The notes: generated from the letters alone by a model not told the origin. A stretch of 21,672 nt of DNA from JBJXGC01 sp046154545 (GCA_046154545.1 JBJXGC010000318.1:1-21672), one strand, 5' to 3'. Counted from the first letter of the stretch, positions 6,188-13,460 are shown. Numbers and translations: made by a program.

Positions 6188-6718
6188 GTGAACGAGACCG
6201 GCCGCGTGTTCATCATTTCTGGGCCGCCCGCTGCCGGGAAGAGCACGGCCGCCCACCTCCTCAGCCAGCGCTTCGAACGGGGCGTGCACCTGGTCACGGA
6301 CGGTTTCCTCGAGGCGATCACGGCCGGGCTGATCCCGCCATGGCTGAGCGAGAGCCACGGCCAGAACGAGACCCTCGTCCGCGTCGCCGCGCGGGCTGCG
6401 CTGGCGTACGCGGAGGGCGGGTACGCGGTCGTCATCGACGGGGTTGTCCTGCCGTGGGCGATGGCGATTTACCGCGAGGAGTGCGCCCGGGCCGGCGTGG
6501 ATCCGGCCTTCGCTGTCCTTCTTCCGGCTGAGCGGGAGACGGTCCGGCGCTTCGAAGGGCGCCCGGCCCGGGGTGGGCTCGACCGCGAGGTCGTGGAGCT
6601 GATGCATCGCCAGTTCGCCGCGGCCTTCAGCGCCTCGCCGGAGATCGTGCTCGACACCACGGGTGAAACCCCCGCCGAGACGGTGGGCCGGCTCGCGACG
6701 GCGTTTCGCCTCGGGTAG
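6188..6718 (+). CDS. P-loop kinase / AAA-type ATPase
   Basis: The 176-residue protein starts at a GTG with GGAGGGG 5-10 bases upstream. The Walker A motif GPPAAGKST is at residues 12-20. LVTDGF (about 35-40) is typical of small-molecule kinases, and AVVIDGVVLPW (about 79-89) fits a Walker-B-like strand. RRFEGRPARGG (about 118-128) could be an arginine-rich lid, and LDTT sits near the end. The size and layout fit the AAA_33 / chloramphenicol-phosphotransferase-like / gluconate-kinase-like group, which phosphorylates small molecules or acts as a toxin. The substrate cannot be read from the sequence. It ends 16 bases before plsY, whose own start has a -10-like box inside the gap. Confidence 0.75.
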   Translation: MNETGRVFIISGPPAAGKSTAAHLLSQRFERGVHLVTDGFLEAITAGLIPPWLSESHGQNETLVRVAARAALAYAEGGYAVVIDGVVLPWAMAIYREECARAGVDPAFAVLLPAERETVRRFEGRPARGGLDREVVELMHRQFAAAFSASPEIVLDTTGETPAETVGRLATAFRLG

Positions 6719-6722
6719 CCGC

Positions 6723-6728
6723 TACAAT
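6723..6728 (+). promoter_or_regulatory. -10-like TACAAT, leaderless-start type
   Basis: TACAAT ends six bases before the ATG at 6735, straight after the kinase stop codon. The same hexamer with the same spacing precedes the leader ORF at 13674. Confidence 0.55.
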
Positions 6729-6734
6729 GGGCCG

Positions 6735-7412
6735 ATGCTGACGGTCGTAGGCGGGGCGTTCCGCTTCTATCGTGTCTGGGTCGCGGCCGTGCTCGGCTAC
6801 CTTATTGGTTGCGTGCTGACGGCGGACATCGCGGCGCGGCTGGCGAACCGGCGAAACGGGGAAGCCATCGACCTCCGGGCCGTGGGAAGCGGCAACCCGG
6901 GCGGCGCCAATGCCTTCGTCAATCTCGGCAAGGGTTGGGGGGTGGGCGTCATCGCCGGGGACATCGCCAAGGGCGCGATCGGAGCCGCTGCCGGGCGGGC
7001 CGTGGCCGGGGATGCCGGGGCGTACGCGGCGGCGACGGCCGCGGTGGCGGGGCATTGTTACCCCGCGCTGGCCGGGTTCCGCGGGGGAAAGGGCGTGGGG
7101 ACGAGCGCCGGCACGACGCTGGTCTGCTTCCCGGTCTACGTCCCGTTCGACGTGGCGCTCGTGGTGGGGAGCTACTTCTGGTCGCGTCATGCGGCCCGGG
7201 CGACCTACATCGCGAGCACGCTCTTCTGCCTGGCGGCGGCCGGGTGGCGGCTCTTCGGCTGGCCCAACGCCTGGGGTACGCGGCCGACCTGGGGCCTGCC
7301 GCTCTATGCGTTGGCGACCACGATGACGATCTTCTCCCGGTTCCTGATGGCCCCGCCACACATGGGCGACCGGACGCCAGCAGCCCCGGCCGAAACGGCC
7401 CAGGCATCATGA
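6735..7412 (+). CDS. plsY: Glycerol-3-phosphate acyltransferase PlsY
   Basis: PlsY is an integral membrane enzyme that moves an acyl group from acyl-phosphate to glycerol-3-phosphate, the first step of phospholipid synthesis. The 225-residue protein has the three PlsY signature regions: RAVGSGNPGGANAF (about 48-61; the family usually reads GSGNPGATN), GHCYPALAGFRGGKGVGTSAG (about 106-126), and a third hydrophobic region near 150-210. About five membrane segments are expected and hydrophobic stretches fit that. I chose ATG 6735 because TACAAT sits six bases upstream and PlsY homology begins shortly after it; the open frame extends back to 6663 inside the kinase gene. A short polar tail (about 205-225) is longer than usual. 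Its TGA overlaps the ATG of the next gene. Confidence 0.88.
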   Translation: MLTVVGGAFRFYRVWVAAVLGYLIGCVLTADIAARLANRRNGEAIDLRAVGSGNPGGANAFVNLGKGWGVGVIAGDIAKGAIGAAAGRAVAGDAGAYAAATAAVAGHCYPALAGFRGGKGVGTSAGTTLVCFPVYVPFDVALVVGSYFWSRHAARATYIASTLFCLAAAGWRLFGWPNAWGTRPTWGLPLYALATTMTIFSRFLMAPPHMGDRTPAAPAETAQAS

Positions 7413-8383
7413 CGAAAGAGAGCGAGCCGTCGCCATCCACCCGGCCGGCGAGGCTGATCGGGCGCTGGGCCGGGCGCGGGGCCTTCGTCGCGTCACTACC
7501 CGAGCGGGCGGTGCGGGCGCTCAGCGCGACGGCCTTTGGGGGCGCCCAGGAGGCGGCCCAACTCGTCCTGCCGCGCATGGTCCGGCGCTCGCGCTTCTAC
7601 GAAGCGACGGCGCGGAACGCGCTCCGCATTGCGATCGAGCTGGTGGGCGGGGTCGAGCCCGCCCCGGGTGATGTCCCGGCCGGTGACGAGCCGCAGATGA
7701 GCGCGGGCCGCGTGGCCGCGAAGAAGGTGGCGGGCAACGTTGTCGAGTTCGGTTCGGTGGCCGCCTTCGGGTTCTCGCCGCTCTGGCTACTGGCGGGCGC
7801 TTCCGATGTCCTGAATGGCACGCGCGTCTACCTGCACTCCCTGGAGGAGGAGTTGACGAAGGCCGGGGTGCTTGCGCCGGACACGCATTTCGGCTCGCTC
7901 GACCAGCTCCTTGGCGCGCTCGAGGGGACGACGGGCACGACCGCGAGCACGATCGACCTGCCGCCGCTCGAACTGGCCGAGCTGAAGCGCTCGGTCCGCG
8001 AGCTGCGGGACAACGCCACGTCGTTGCCCACGCCGAACGAGCTGGCGGCGCTCTTCAACGGCCTCGTGCGCACGGCCCGCCAGGAAGACCGCTCACTTCT
8101 CGAGGTCTCGAGCGGCGTTGGGCTCGCGTTCCTGGTCTCGGCGAAGAAGGTGCCCCGCACCCACCTGGTGGTGCCATACGGCGAGGACTGGCGCCCGGTC
8201 CGCCAGGAGGGCTTCGGCGCCTACGCGGCGCGGGTGAGCGGGCCGTATCGGGACGCTGTCTCAGGCCACTTCGACCCTGGCCAGCGCTCGTTCACCGAGC
8301 GCAGCCTGCATTGGCTGCGGCGGCCGCGCGGTGGGCGCCGCCTGGTCCGGTTCGTCCGTGAGCGGTTGCCGCGGCGAAAGTGA
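7409..8383 (+). CDS. Unknown protein coupled to plsY
   Basis: I do not recognise this 324-residue protein. It starts at an ATG that overlaps the plsY stop by four bases (ATGA), so the two are translationally coupled; the same frame is open upstream inside plsY but without meaning. The N-terminus is basic (TRPARLIGRWAGRG). A hydrophobic stretch at about 116-131 (SVAAFGFSPLWLLAGA) could be one membrane segment or a buried helix. Residues about 185-225 are charged and helical, and the C-terminus is rich in Arg and Trp (SLHWLRRPRGGRRLVRFVRERLPRRK). The coupling suggests a role at the membrane linked to phospholipid synthesis, but that is only context. Confidence 0.75.
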   Translation: MTKESEPSPSTRPARLIGRWAGRGAFVASLPERAVRALSATAFGGAQEAAQLVLPRMVRRSRFYEATARNALRIAIELVGGVEPAPGDVPAGDEPQMSAGRVAAKKVAGNVVEFGSVAAFGFSPLWLLAGASDVLNGTRVYLHSLEEELTKAGVLAPDTHFGSLDQLLGALEGTTGTTASTIDLPPLELAELKRSVRELRDNATSLPTPNELAALFNGLVRTARQEDRSLLEVSSGVGLAFLVSAKKVPRTHLVVPYGEDWRPVRQEGFGAYAARVSGPYRDAVSGHFDPGQRSFTERSLHWLRRPRGGRRLVRFVRERLPRRK

Positions 8384-8418
8384 CATAAACCGGATGCCCG
8401 CGATGCCCCGATGTAGCC

Positions 8419-8435
8419 GCGACCTTCTGGGTCGC
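8419..8435. repeat. Small hairpin in the gap after the plsY operon
   Basis: GCGACC (8419-8424) and GGTCGC (8430-8435) form a 6-bp stem with a TTCTG loop, 35 bases after the stop at 8383. No T-tract follows. It could end the operon or belong to the repeat sequence that fills the 222-base gap 8384-8605. Confidence 0.35.
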
Positions 8436-8510
8436 TGGTTTCCGTACGTCCTCCCGCGTTGCGTCCCTGCCGGCCGCTTGGACATGCGGTCACGTGCGAC
8501 GGCGCCGGCC

Positions 8511-8632
8511 ATCGGACGAGCCCCAGCGGCCGCGACGGCCGCGGCTACGGCCTGCGGGCGAAGCGCCGGGCATCGGCCGAACCCCAGCGGCCGCGACGGA
8601 CGCGGCTAGAGCCGGCGGGCGAAGCTGACCTC
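8511..8632. repeat. 61-bp tandem duplication reaching into the VOC gene end
   Basis: Two copies of a 61-base unit lie head to tail, beginning ATCGG at 8511 and again at 8572. Both contain CCCCAGCGGCCGCGACGG followed by CGCGGCTA and GCGGGCGAAGC. The second copy ends inside the last codons of the VOC gene, including its stop codon at 8606-8608. The first copy therefore carries a diverged duplicate of that gene end without the stop. Confidence 0.6.
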
Positions 8633-8971
8633 GTGCCCGTCCGGGTCCGTCAGGTGGAAGTAGCGCTCACCCCAGGACGCATCGCGCGGGGCGAAGTCCG
8701 GGGCGATGCCAGCCGCCAAGGCGCGCTGGTACTGGGCATCGACGTCGTCCACGTAGACGATGTACCGGCCCCACCAGCTCCAGGAGGTCTCGGGCGCGGC
8801 CAGGACGACGTTGAGGTAGTTCGGGCCGGCCCGGAAGACCGTGAAATCCGCTTCCGGGCCGCCGTGGACGGGTACGAAGCCGAGCGCCTGGTAGAAGGCG
8901 ACTGAGCGGGCCATGTCGTGGGTCGCGAGGGTGAGGGCGCTGATGGACTCGATCACGGGTTCGCCGGGCAT
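8606..8971 (-). CDS. VOC / glyoxalase-family protein
   Basis: The 121-residue protein has one pair of beta-alpha-beta-beta-beta units typical of the VOC superfamily. The N-terminal half is ALTLATHDMARSVAFYQALGF (about 12-32), with NYLNVVLAA in the third strand. The second half is YIVYVDDVDAQYQRALAAG (about 70-88), then FHLTDPDGHEVSFARRL at the end, where Glu113 sits at the usual metal-ligand position. The family includes glyoxalases, dioxygenases and resistance proteins; the activity is not known. ATG 8971 is supported by a TAGACT box six bases upstream. The gene is divergent from cysE, with 65 bases between starts. Confidence 0.85.
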   Translation of the reverse strand: MPGEPVIESISALTLATHDMARSVAFYQALGFVPVHGGPEADFTVFRAGPNYLNVVLAAPETSWSWWGRYIVYVDDVDAQYQRALAAGIAPDFAPRDASWGERYFHLTDPDGHEVSFARRL

Positions 8972-8977
8972 GGCCGC

Positions 8978-8983
8978 AGTCTA
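8978..8983 (-). promoter_or_regulatory. -10-like TAGACT (minus strand), leaderless-start type
   Basis: Read on the minus strand, TAGACT lies six bases before the VOC ATG. There is no Shine-Dalgarno site. Confidence 0.5.
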
Positions 8984-9025
8984 GCGCTATCGGTCCCGGT
9001 GGTGGCGACCGGCCCCAAGGCTCTG

Positions 9026-9031
9026 TACGCT
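9026..9031 (+). promoter_or_regulatory. -10-like TACGCT upstream of cysE
   Basis: TACGCT ends five bases before GTG 9037 and eight before ATG 9040. It is a weaker match to the leaderless pattern than the others, but no Shine-Dalgarno site is present. Confidence 0.35.
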
Positions 9032-9036
9032 CGATC

Positions 9037-9750
9037 GTGATGTCGACATTACAAGAGGTCCGCGAGGATATCCGCGCCACCCTGGAACGGGACCCGGCCG
9101 CGCGGTCCGGCCTGGAGGTCGTGCTCTGGTACCCGGGCTTCCATGCGCGCCTCGCCCACCGTTTCGCCCACGCCCTCCACACACGCGGCCTGCCGCTCCT
9201 GCCCCGGGGGATCATGCACCTGACGCGCTTCCTCACGGGGATCGAAATCCATCCCGGCGCGACGATCGGACGGCGCTTCTTTATCGACCACGGCATGGGA
9301 GTCGTCATCGGTGAGACGGCCGAGATCGGCGACGACGTGATGCTCTACCAGGGCGTCACCCTGGGCGGGACGAGCACCCAGCGGGTGAAGCGCCATCCCA
9401 CCTTGCGCGACCGCGTCGTCGTCGGTGCGGGGGCGAAGGTGATCGGGGCGATCGAGATCGGCGAGGACGCCCGCGTGGGGGCCGGCTCGGTCGTGGTCAC
9501 GAACGTGCCGGCGAGGGCGACGATCGTTGGCGTGCCCGGCCATATCGTCGCCTTCCACGACGAGTCGAACGGTGTCATCCAGCGCCTGCCCGACCCGGAG
9601 TGGGAGCGGATGAACGAACTCGACCGCAAGGTGCAGGAGCTGCACGACCTGGTCCATCACCTGGAAGAGCACGCGACGGACATCCACAACGGCCACCATG
9701 ACGAGGAAGAGGACAGCGTCGCGCGCACAGAGGAGGCGAGGCCCGTCTAG
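9037..9750 (+). CDS. cysE: Serine O-acetyltransferase
   Basis: The enzyme transfers acetyl from acetyl-CoA to L-serine, giving O-acetylserine, the substrate for cysteine synthesis in the cytoplasm. The short helical N-terminal part DIRATLERDPAARSGLEVVLWYPGFHARLAHRFAH (residues 11-45) is typical of the EpsC/bacillar-type enzyme. The left-handed beta-helix follows: GIEIHPGATIGRRFFIDHGMGVVIGETAEIGDD (68-100), then LYQGVTLGGTS. His85 in IDHG and His120 in KRHPT correspond to the catalytic histidines. The helix ends at GVPGHIVAF. A helical, charged tail of about 60 residues (178-237) with a His/Glu-rich end is longer than in many homologues. GTG 9037 and ATG 9040 are both possible starts. A long hairpin covers the stop codon. 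Confidence 0.9.
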   Translation: MMSTLQEVREDIRATLERDPAARSGLEVVLWYPGFHARLAHRFAHALHTRGLPLLPRGIMHLTRFLTGIEIHPGATIGRRFFIDHGMGVVIGETAEIGDDVMLYQGVTLGGTSTQRVKRHPTLRDRVVVGAGAKVIGAIEIGEDARVGAGSVVVTNVPARATIVGVPGHIVAFHDESNGVIQRLPDPEWERMNELDRKVQELHDLVHHLEEHATDIHNGHHDEEEDSVARTEEARPV

Positions 9751-9770
9751 CGGCCTTCGCCTCCTCTGTG
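9726..9770. terminator. Long hairpin over the cysE stop codon, bidirectional terminator candidate
   Basis: Bases 9726-9739 and 9757-9770 form a perfect 14-bp stem (CACAGAGGAGGCGA with TCGCCTCCTCTGTG). It continues past one bulged T as GGCC/GGCC, with an eight-base loop that contains the cysE stop codon region. It lies between converging cysE and TPR genes. There is no T-tract on either side, so it would be an atypical (I-shaped) terminator or an mRNA end-protecting structure. Confidence 0.6.
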
Positions 9771-9789
9771 CCCGGGGCCGCGCGGGGCC

Positions 9790-11151
9790 TCAGGAGCCCC
9801 GCAGCTCTTGCAGCGCGGCGGCCGCGGCATCGGCGTGGAGCAGCGAGAAGCGGGGGTTCAGGTTGGTCGCCTGTTCCAGCAGCGCCTTCGCCTCTGGCTT
9901 CTTTCCGAGCGCCTTCTGGATCATGGCCGCGTGGAAGAGCTTCACCGAGTCGCGCGTGTTGAGCCTTAGCGCTTCCATGGCGTACTTCTCGGCCTCGTCG
10001 GTCTTGCCCGCCTTGAAGAGCGCCCAGGCCAGGACATCGGCGCCATCGACGCTTGGCCGCGCCGAATAGGCAGCGCGGGCCTTCGACAGCGACTCGCCGG
10101 GGTCCAAGTCGCGTTCGACGAGGAAGCGAGCGAGTTCGAGGTCGGTGTTCGTGCCGTTCGCGGCATCGACGCGGTCGAGTTCGCGGGCGAGCGTGAAGAA
10201 GCTGGCGGCTTTCGCCGCGTCGCCCTGTTTCCCGGCCACGTCGCCGAGGGCGATCGCGTAGTGGGCGGTGGGTGACTGGTCGAGCGCCTGCTGAAAGAGC
10301 GCGGCGGCCTTCGTAAGGTCGCCACGGGCGGCGGCGATCTCGGCCTGCCCGGCGTAGGCTGAGGCGTAGTCCTTCACGGTCGCCAGCGCCGCGTCGTATT
10401 CCCTGGAGGCCTCATCGAGCCGGCCCAGCTCGAAGTAGCGGTTCCCGACCTGGACGTGCGCCCAGGCGACGCTTTCGGGTGCGCTCGCTCCCGCTTCGAT
10501 GGCGAACTGCATCGCCTCGATGGCCCCTTCCAGGTCGCCATGGAGTTCGCGGACATAGGCAATGCGTGAGTAGGCCTCGAAGTCAGGCCGGCGGTTGACC
10601 ATCTCCTGGAGCGAATTCACGGCGTCCTCGTACAGGCCCAGTTCGACCTGCGCGTCGGCGACGATGCCGTAGTAGCGGGCTCGCTCGGGGTCCTGGTCGA
10701 GCGCCTGCTTGCCAAGGGCGAGCGCGCCGGCGAAGTCGTGGCGCGCGAGCGCGAGGATGCCTCGCAGGGCGAGCAGTTCGGGATGGCCCGGGTCGAGGCG
10801 CTCCGCCGCCTTCAGGACCTCGTCCGTCTTCGACTGATAGGCCGGGTCCCCGGTCTCGCGACCCTTCTGGACGTAGGCGGTCGCGAGGGTGAGGTGGGCG
10901 GCGAAGTCCTCTGGGTTGTCCTTCACCCGCTGCTCGAGCTTTTCGAGACCGGCGTCGGCGGCGCGGCCTGGACGGGTCGTGGGCAATCCCGCACTCGCCG
11001 CTTGCGTGGTCTCCGTCGCATCGGCCCAGGGGCCGAAGTTCCGGAGCAGACCGGGAGTGGCGATGGCAATCCCGATGGCCGCGACGATGACGGCTGCGAG
11101 GAGGCCGCGCCGGCGTGGGCGTGAAGAGCGGTGTGGGGTCGGTGTCGTCAT
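9790..11151 (-). CDS. Membrane-anchored tetratricopeptide-repeat protein
   Basis: The 453-residue protein has a basic N-terminus and one hydrophobic segment at about 16-35 (GLLAAVIVAAIGIAIATPGLL), so it is probably anchored with the rest outside, or has an uncleaved signal. The remainder is built from TPR helices: NPEDFAAHLTLATAYVQKG, DPGHPELLALRGILALARHDFAGALALGKQAL, ERARYYGIVADAQVELGLYEDAVNSLQEM, and further units to the C-terminal LNPRFSLLHADAAAAALQEL. At least eight units are likely. The ATG at 11151 has GGAGG seven bases upstream. It follows the DUF4331 gene by 74 bases on the same strand, with a strong hairpin between. TPR proteins beside DUF4331 genes may act in assembly or export, but that is context only. 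Confidence 0.88.
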   Translation of the reverse strand: MTTPTPHRSSRPRRRGLLAAVIVAAIGIAIATPGLLRNFGPWADATETTQAASAGLPTTRPGRAADAGLEKLEQRVKDNPEDFAAHLTLATAYVQKGRETGDPAYQSKTDEVLKAAERLDPGHPELLALRGILALARHDFAGALALGKQALDQDPERARYYGIVADAQVELGLYEDAVNSLQEMVNRRPDFEAYSRIAYVRELHGDLEGAIEAMQFAIEAGASAPESVAWAHVQVGNRYFELGRLDEASREYDAALATVKDYASAYAGQAEIAAARGDLTKAAALFQQALDQSPTAHYAIALGDVAGKQGDAAKAASFFTLARELDRVDAANGTNTDLELARFLVERDLDPGESLSKARAAYSARPSVDGADVLAWALFKAGKTDEAEKYAMEALRLNTRDSVKLFHAAMIQKALGKKPEAKALLEQATNLNPRFSLLHADAAAAALQELRGS

Positions 11152-11176
11152 CCTGGTCCTCCGTTGCGGGTGATGT

Positions 11177-11209
11177 CCGGGGTGAGTGCGGAGTCCGCAC
11201 TCACCCCGG
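11177..11209. terminator. Perfect 15-bp hairpin between the DUF4331 and TPR genes
   Basis: CCGGGGTGAGTGCGG (11177-11191) and CCGCACTCACCCCGG (11195-11209) form a 15-bp perfect stem with a three-base loop. In the direction of transcription (minus strand) it comes 16 bases after the DUF4331 stop and about 25 before the TPR start. No T-tract follows. It could lower TPR expression relative to DUF4331 or protect the upstream message. Confidence 0.6.
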
Positions 11210-11225
11210 CGGTTTGGTCGATCCC

Positions 11226-12662
11226 TCAGTCAGCCGTATTCGCGTAGTCGTGCGGAAGGGCGAGATAGGGGAATTTGGTGAGGAATGGCTTGTCGTTCGT
11301 GTTGACGCCGTCGCCGAGCGTGCAGTTTGCGGCGAAGACGCCGCCCTGGAGGCAGCCAGCGATTGCCGCGATTTCGATGTCGGTGATGTCGTCGGTGAGC
11401 CGGCGGCCGTTGGGGAAGCCAGCCGTATCACCACCGACGGCGCCAAGCCGGTTGGGCGTGGCGGAGGGGGCGATGGCCATGTTCAGGCGAAGCTGAGAGG
11501 AAGGCACGACGCCAGCCGGGCGGTTCAGCCCTTCGATTCCCTTGAGCAGGGTATCCACGAGGTCGTTCCGCGGGTTGGCGGGGACGTTCACACCGAGCAC
11601 AAGATTGAGCAGCGCGGCGAAGTGAGAGTTCTGGACGTAGGACAGGAACTGGCCGTCGTTGGCCGGCTTGGAGCCGTTGAACCGGTCCTTGTCCTTCAGG
11701 GTGATGACCGCTTCGTTGATGAGCGGGAGGTCGAGGCGCGAGAGCTGGACCCAGGGGCCCCGGCTGATCGAGCCGCGCTCGCCGGAACGGGCGCCCGTCC
11801 CCTCCGGGCCGTCGTCGCTGCCGCCGTCACCGAGCTGGCGCAGGACGCGGATGCTCTGGCGGTAGGCGGTCGTGCGGACGCCGATGATGGCGTTCGGGTC
11901 ACTGGCGCCCGTGGGCGCGACGCCGGACTTCGTGAGCTGAGCCTTCGGCACCTGGATGACGATGCTCATGACGTTCAGGCCCTTCACGTAGTCGACCCCG
12001 CCGCCCAGGTTGAGGAGGTCGAAGGTACCGCCGAGGTCGATGAAGAAGGGGTCGTCCCGGGGGCCGGCGAACACCTTGACGCCGTTGCCGATGGTGAAGT
12101 TGAACTTGTCCGCAACGGTCCCGTAGTTCGGGAATGACTTCGGGCCGACTCGCGCGGGCGCAACCTGGAGGTTTTCGGCAACGACAGTGCCCTGCCGCGT
12201 CGAGCCCCGGTTCCCGGTCAGCGTGGAAACCGAGTAGAACTGGCGGATGTTCTGGTTGGGGTCGTTTGGCCCGCTGACGGGGCCGGTGTTGTAGAGGAAC
12301 GTCCCGGTATTGAAGGCGTTCGCCGCGTTGATGTCGCTCCTGAAGCGGAACTGGTATGCCAGGTCGTCCCTGGCATCGCCGTCGTTGTCGATGTTGATTT
12401 CGTAGAGGACGTCGTCGCCAAACTTGTTCCAGTTCGGCCCGCCTGAGGGCACGCCGAACGGCACGTAGTTCGCGACGAACGTCACGGAGTCAGGGGCATC
12501 GTTCGCGACGAAGGCGTAGAGGTCGGTCGCGTCGGCGAGGGGGTCGGTGCTGATGTAGGGCGCTTCGCGGTGTGACGAAGCGTCCGTCTCCTTCACCGTA
12601 CCCGTGACCGCGATGCCGGCGATGATGGCCGCGAGGCCGCCAAGGATGGCTATCTTTCGCAT
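11226..12662 (-). CDS. Exported DUF4331 family protein
   Basis: The 478-residue protein has a signal peptide (MRKIAILGGLAAIIAGIAVTG) and the DUF4331 hallmark ASSHREAPYISTDPLADATDLYAFVAND right after it (residues 28-55). VLYEINIDNDGDARDDLAYQFRF (about 85-107) is the next conserved part and looks like a calcium-type acidic loop. FPYLALPHDY near the C-terminus is also characteristic. DUF4331 proteins are extracellular or periplasmic, and their role is unknown. Two Cys near the C-terminus (GCLQGGVFAANC) may form a disulfide. Upstream of the ATG only a distant AAAGG is seen, so the ribosome site is weak. It lies between a secreted protein gene and a TPR gene on the same strand. Confidence 0.9.
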   Translation of the reverse strand: MRKIAILGGLAAIIAGIAVTGTVKETDASSHREAPYISTDPLADATDLYAFVANDAPDSVTFVANYVPFGVPSGGPNWNKFGDDVLYEINIDNDGDARDDLAYQFRFRSDINAANAFNTGTFLYNTGPVSGPNDPNQNIRQFYSVSTLTGNRGSTRQGTVVAENLQVAPARVGPKSFPNYGTVADKFNFTIGNGVKVFAGPRDDPFFIDLGGTFDLLNLGGGVDYVKGLNVMSIVIQVPKAQLTKSGVAPTGASDPNAIIGVRTTAYRQSIRVLRQLGDGGSDDGPEGTGARSGERGSISRGPWVQLSRLDLPLINEAVITLKDKDRFNGSKPANDGQFLSYVQNSHFAALLNLVLGVNVPANPRNDLVDTLLKGIEGLNRPAGVVPSSQLRLNMAIAPSATPNRLGAVGGDTAGFPNGRRLTDDITDIEIAAIAGCLQGGVFAANCTLGDGVNTNDKPFLTKFPYLALPHDYANTAD

Positions 12663-12736
12663 GGTGGGGGTGGACCTTTCTTGAGTGGTGGACCTGGTTG
12701 TGTTCGCCCGCGGGACGCAGGCATGGCTTCGCTACG

Positions 12737-12763
12737 CCCCGGCGATCGGTGGTTTCGCCGGGG
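12737..12763. terminator. 9-bp hairpin between the anchored protein and DUF4331 genes
   Basis: CCCCGGCGA (12737-12745) and TCGCCGGGG (12755-12763) form a 9-bp stem with a nine-base loop in the 150-base gap. It has no T-tract. It may be a terminator for the upstream gene or a processing site; if it terminates, DUF4331 needs its own promoter, and none is clear. Confidence 0.45.
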
Positions 12764-12812
12764 ACGCCCGGTTGGCGGCTGGCCGTTATGAGGCCCGCCA
12801 GGGTCGGACTTT

Positions 12813-13460
12813 CTAGGGCCGCGCGCGCCTGCGGGCCAGCAGGAAGCTCCCGCCGAGCGTGACGCTCACGACGGTGAGAGTGATCCCGAGCCAGGCGAGG
12901 GCGTCCTGGCCTTCTGCGGCCGTGCCCGTGCCCGTCGAAGGCGGGCGGGGAGTGGCCGGGGCGGCCGTCGGCGTCGAGGTTGGCGTTGCGGTGGCGGCTG
13001 GTGTCGCTGTCCGCGCCGGTGTTGCCGGCGTGGATGCGGGGGTGGTTGGGGCCGGCGTGGCCGCGGCCGTCTGCATCCCAACGTCGATCCGGACGAGGTC
13101 GGGGCAGTTGGCCTTCACGGCGGGCGACTCGCGGAAGACCACGACGACCGACGTGCCGATGCCCTCGACGATGTAGCAGCCGCCGCCGGCCGGGCCGTTG
13201 GCGGTGATGGGCTCGCTCTTGCCGCCGGTGAAGGCGCTCGAGCTGATGCAGACGAACCCTGCTTTCCCGCCGGCCTCGAGGTCAACGTAGGCCTCGTTGT
13301 TCTCGGCCGCGGCGCCCTGCGTGGTGTTGCCACAGGAAGGGGCCTGGGCGTGCGCTGTCGCGCGCGGGCCTGCCACCGCAAGCAGGAGGGCGGCCCCGAG
13401 GCCTGCCACTGCCACGGCCCGGCTGAACGCGACTCGATGGGGGAGGTGGATGGAGTTCAT
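12813..13460 (-). CDS. Secreted protein with Pro/Thr stalk and sortase-signal-like C-terminus
   Basis: I chose the ATG at 13460 because a typical signal peptide follows (MNSIHLPHRVAFSRAVAVAG, then ALLLAVAGPRATAHA). A GTG 33 bases upstream is in frame. The 215-residue precursor has a small domain (about 39-125) with four Cys (APSCG, GFVCI, GGCYI, ANCPD), then a Pro/Ala/Thr-rich stalk of about 45 residues, then PPSTG at 173-177. A hydrophobic helix (WLGITLTVVSVTLGGSFLL) and RRRARP complete the tail. This order matches sortase-anchored proteins, with Pro in place of Leu in LPXTG. No sortase gene is in the window. The domain is not one I recognise. The gene starts the probable unit with DUF4331 and TPR. 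Confidence 0.75.
   Translation of the reverse strand: MNSIHLPHRVAFSRAVAVAGLGAALLLAVAGPRATAHAQAPSCGNTTQGAAAENNEAYVDLEAGGKAGFVCISSSAFTGGKSEPITANGPAGGGCYIVEGIGTSVVVVFRESPAVKANCPDLVRIDVGMQTAAATPAPTTPASTPATPARTATPAATATPTSTPTAAPATPRPPSTGTGTAAEGQDALAWLGITLTVVSVTLGGSFLLARRRARP

Noticed and set aside
6082..6531. Plus-strand ORF of 149 aa starting at a GTG seven bases after TAGAAT
   Set aside because: It overlaps the kinase gene in another frame for most of its length, its composition is Arg/Gly-rich like a frame shadow, and the kinase has a Walker A motif and its own ribosome site.
6038..6607. N-terminal extension of the minus-strand hydrolase frame to 6607
   Set aside because: The extension is antisense to the kinase gene, has no hydrolase homology, and a -10-like box lies inside it seven bases before the accepted ATG.
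6809..7408. Upstream part of the open frame leading into the unknown gene at 7409
   Set aside because: It is a Gly/Arg-rich alternative frame of plsY. The ATG overlapping the plsY stop is a better start.
11115..12137. Plus-strand ORF of 340 aa opposite the DUF4331 gene
   Set aside because: The minus frame carries clear DUF4331 motifs and a signal peptide; the plus frame is a shadow.
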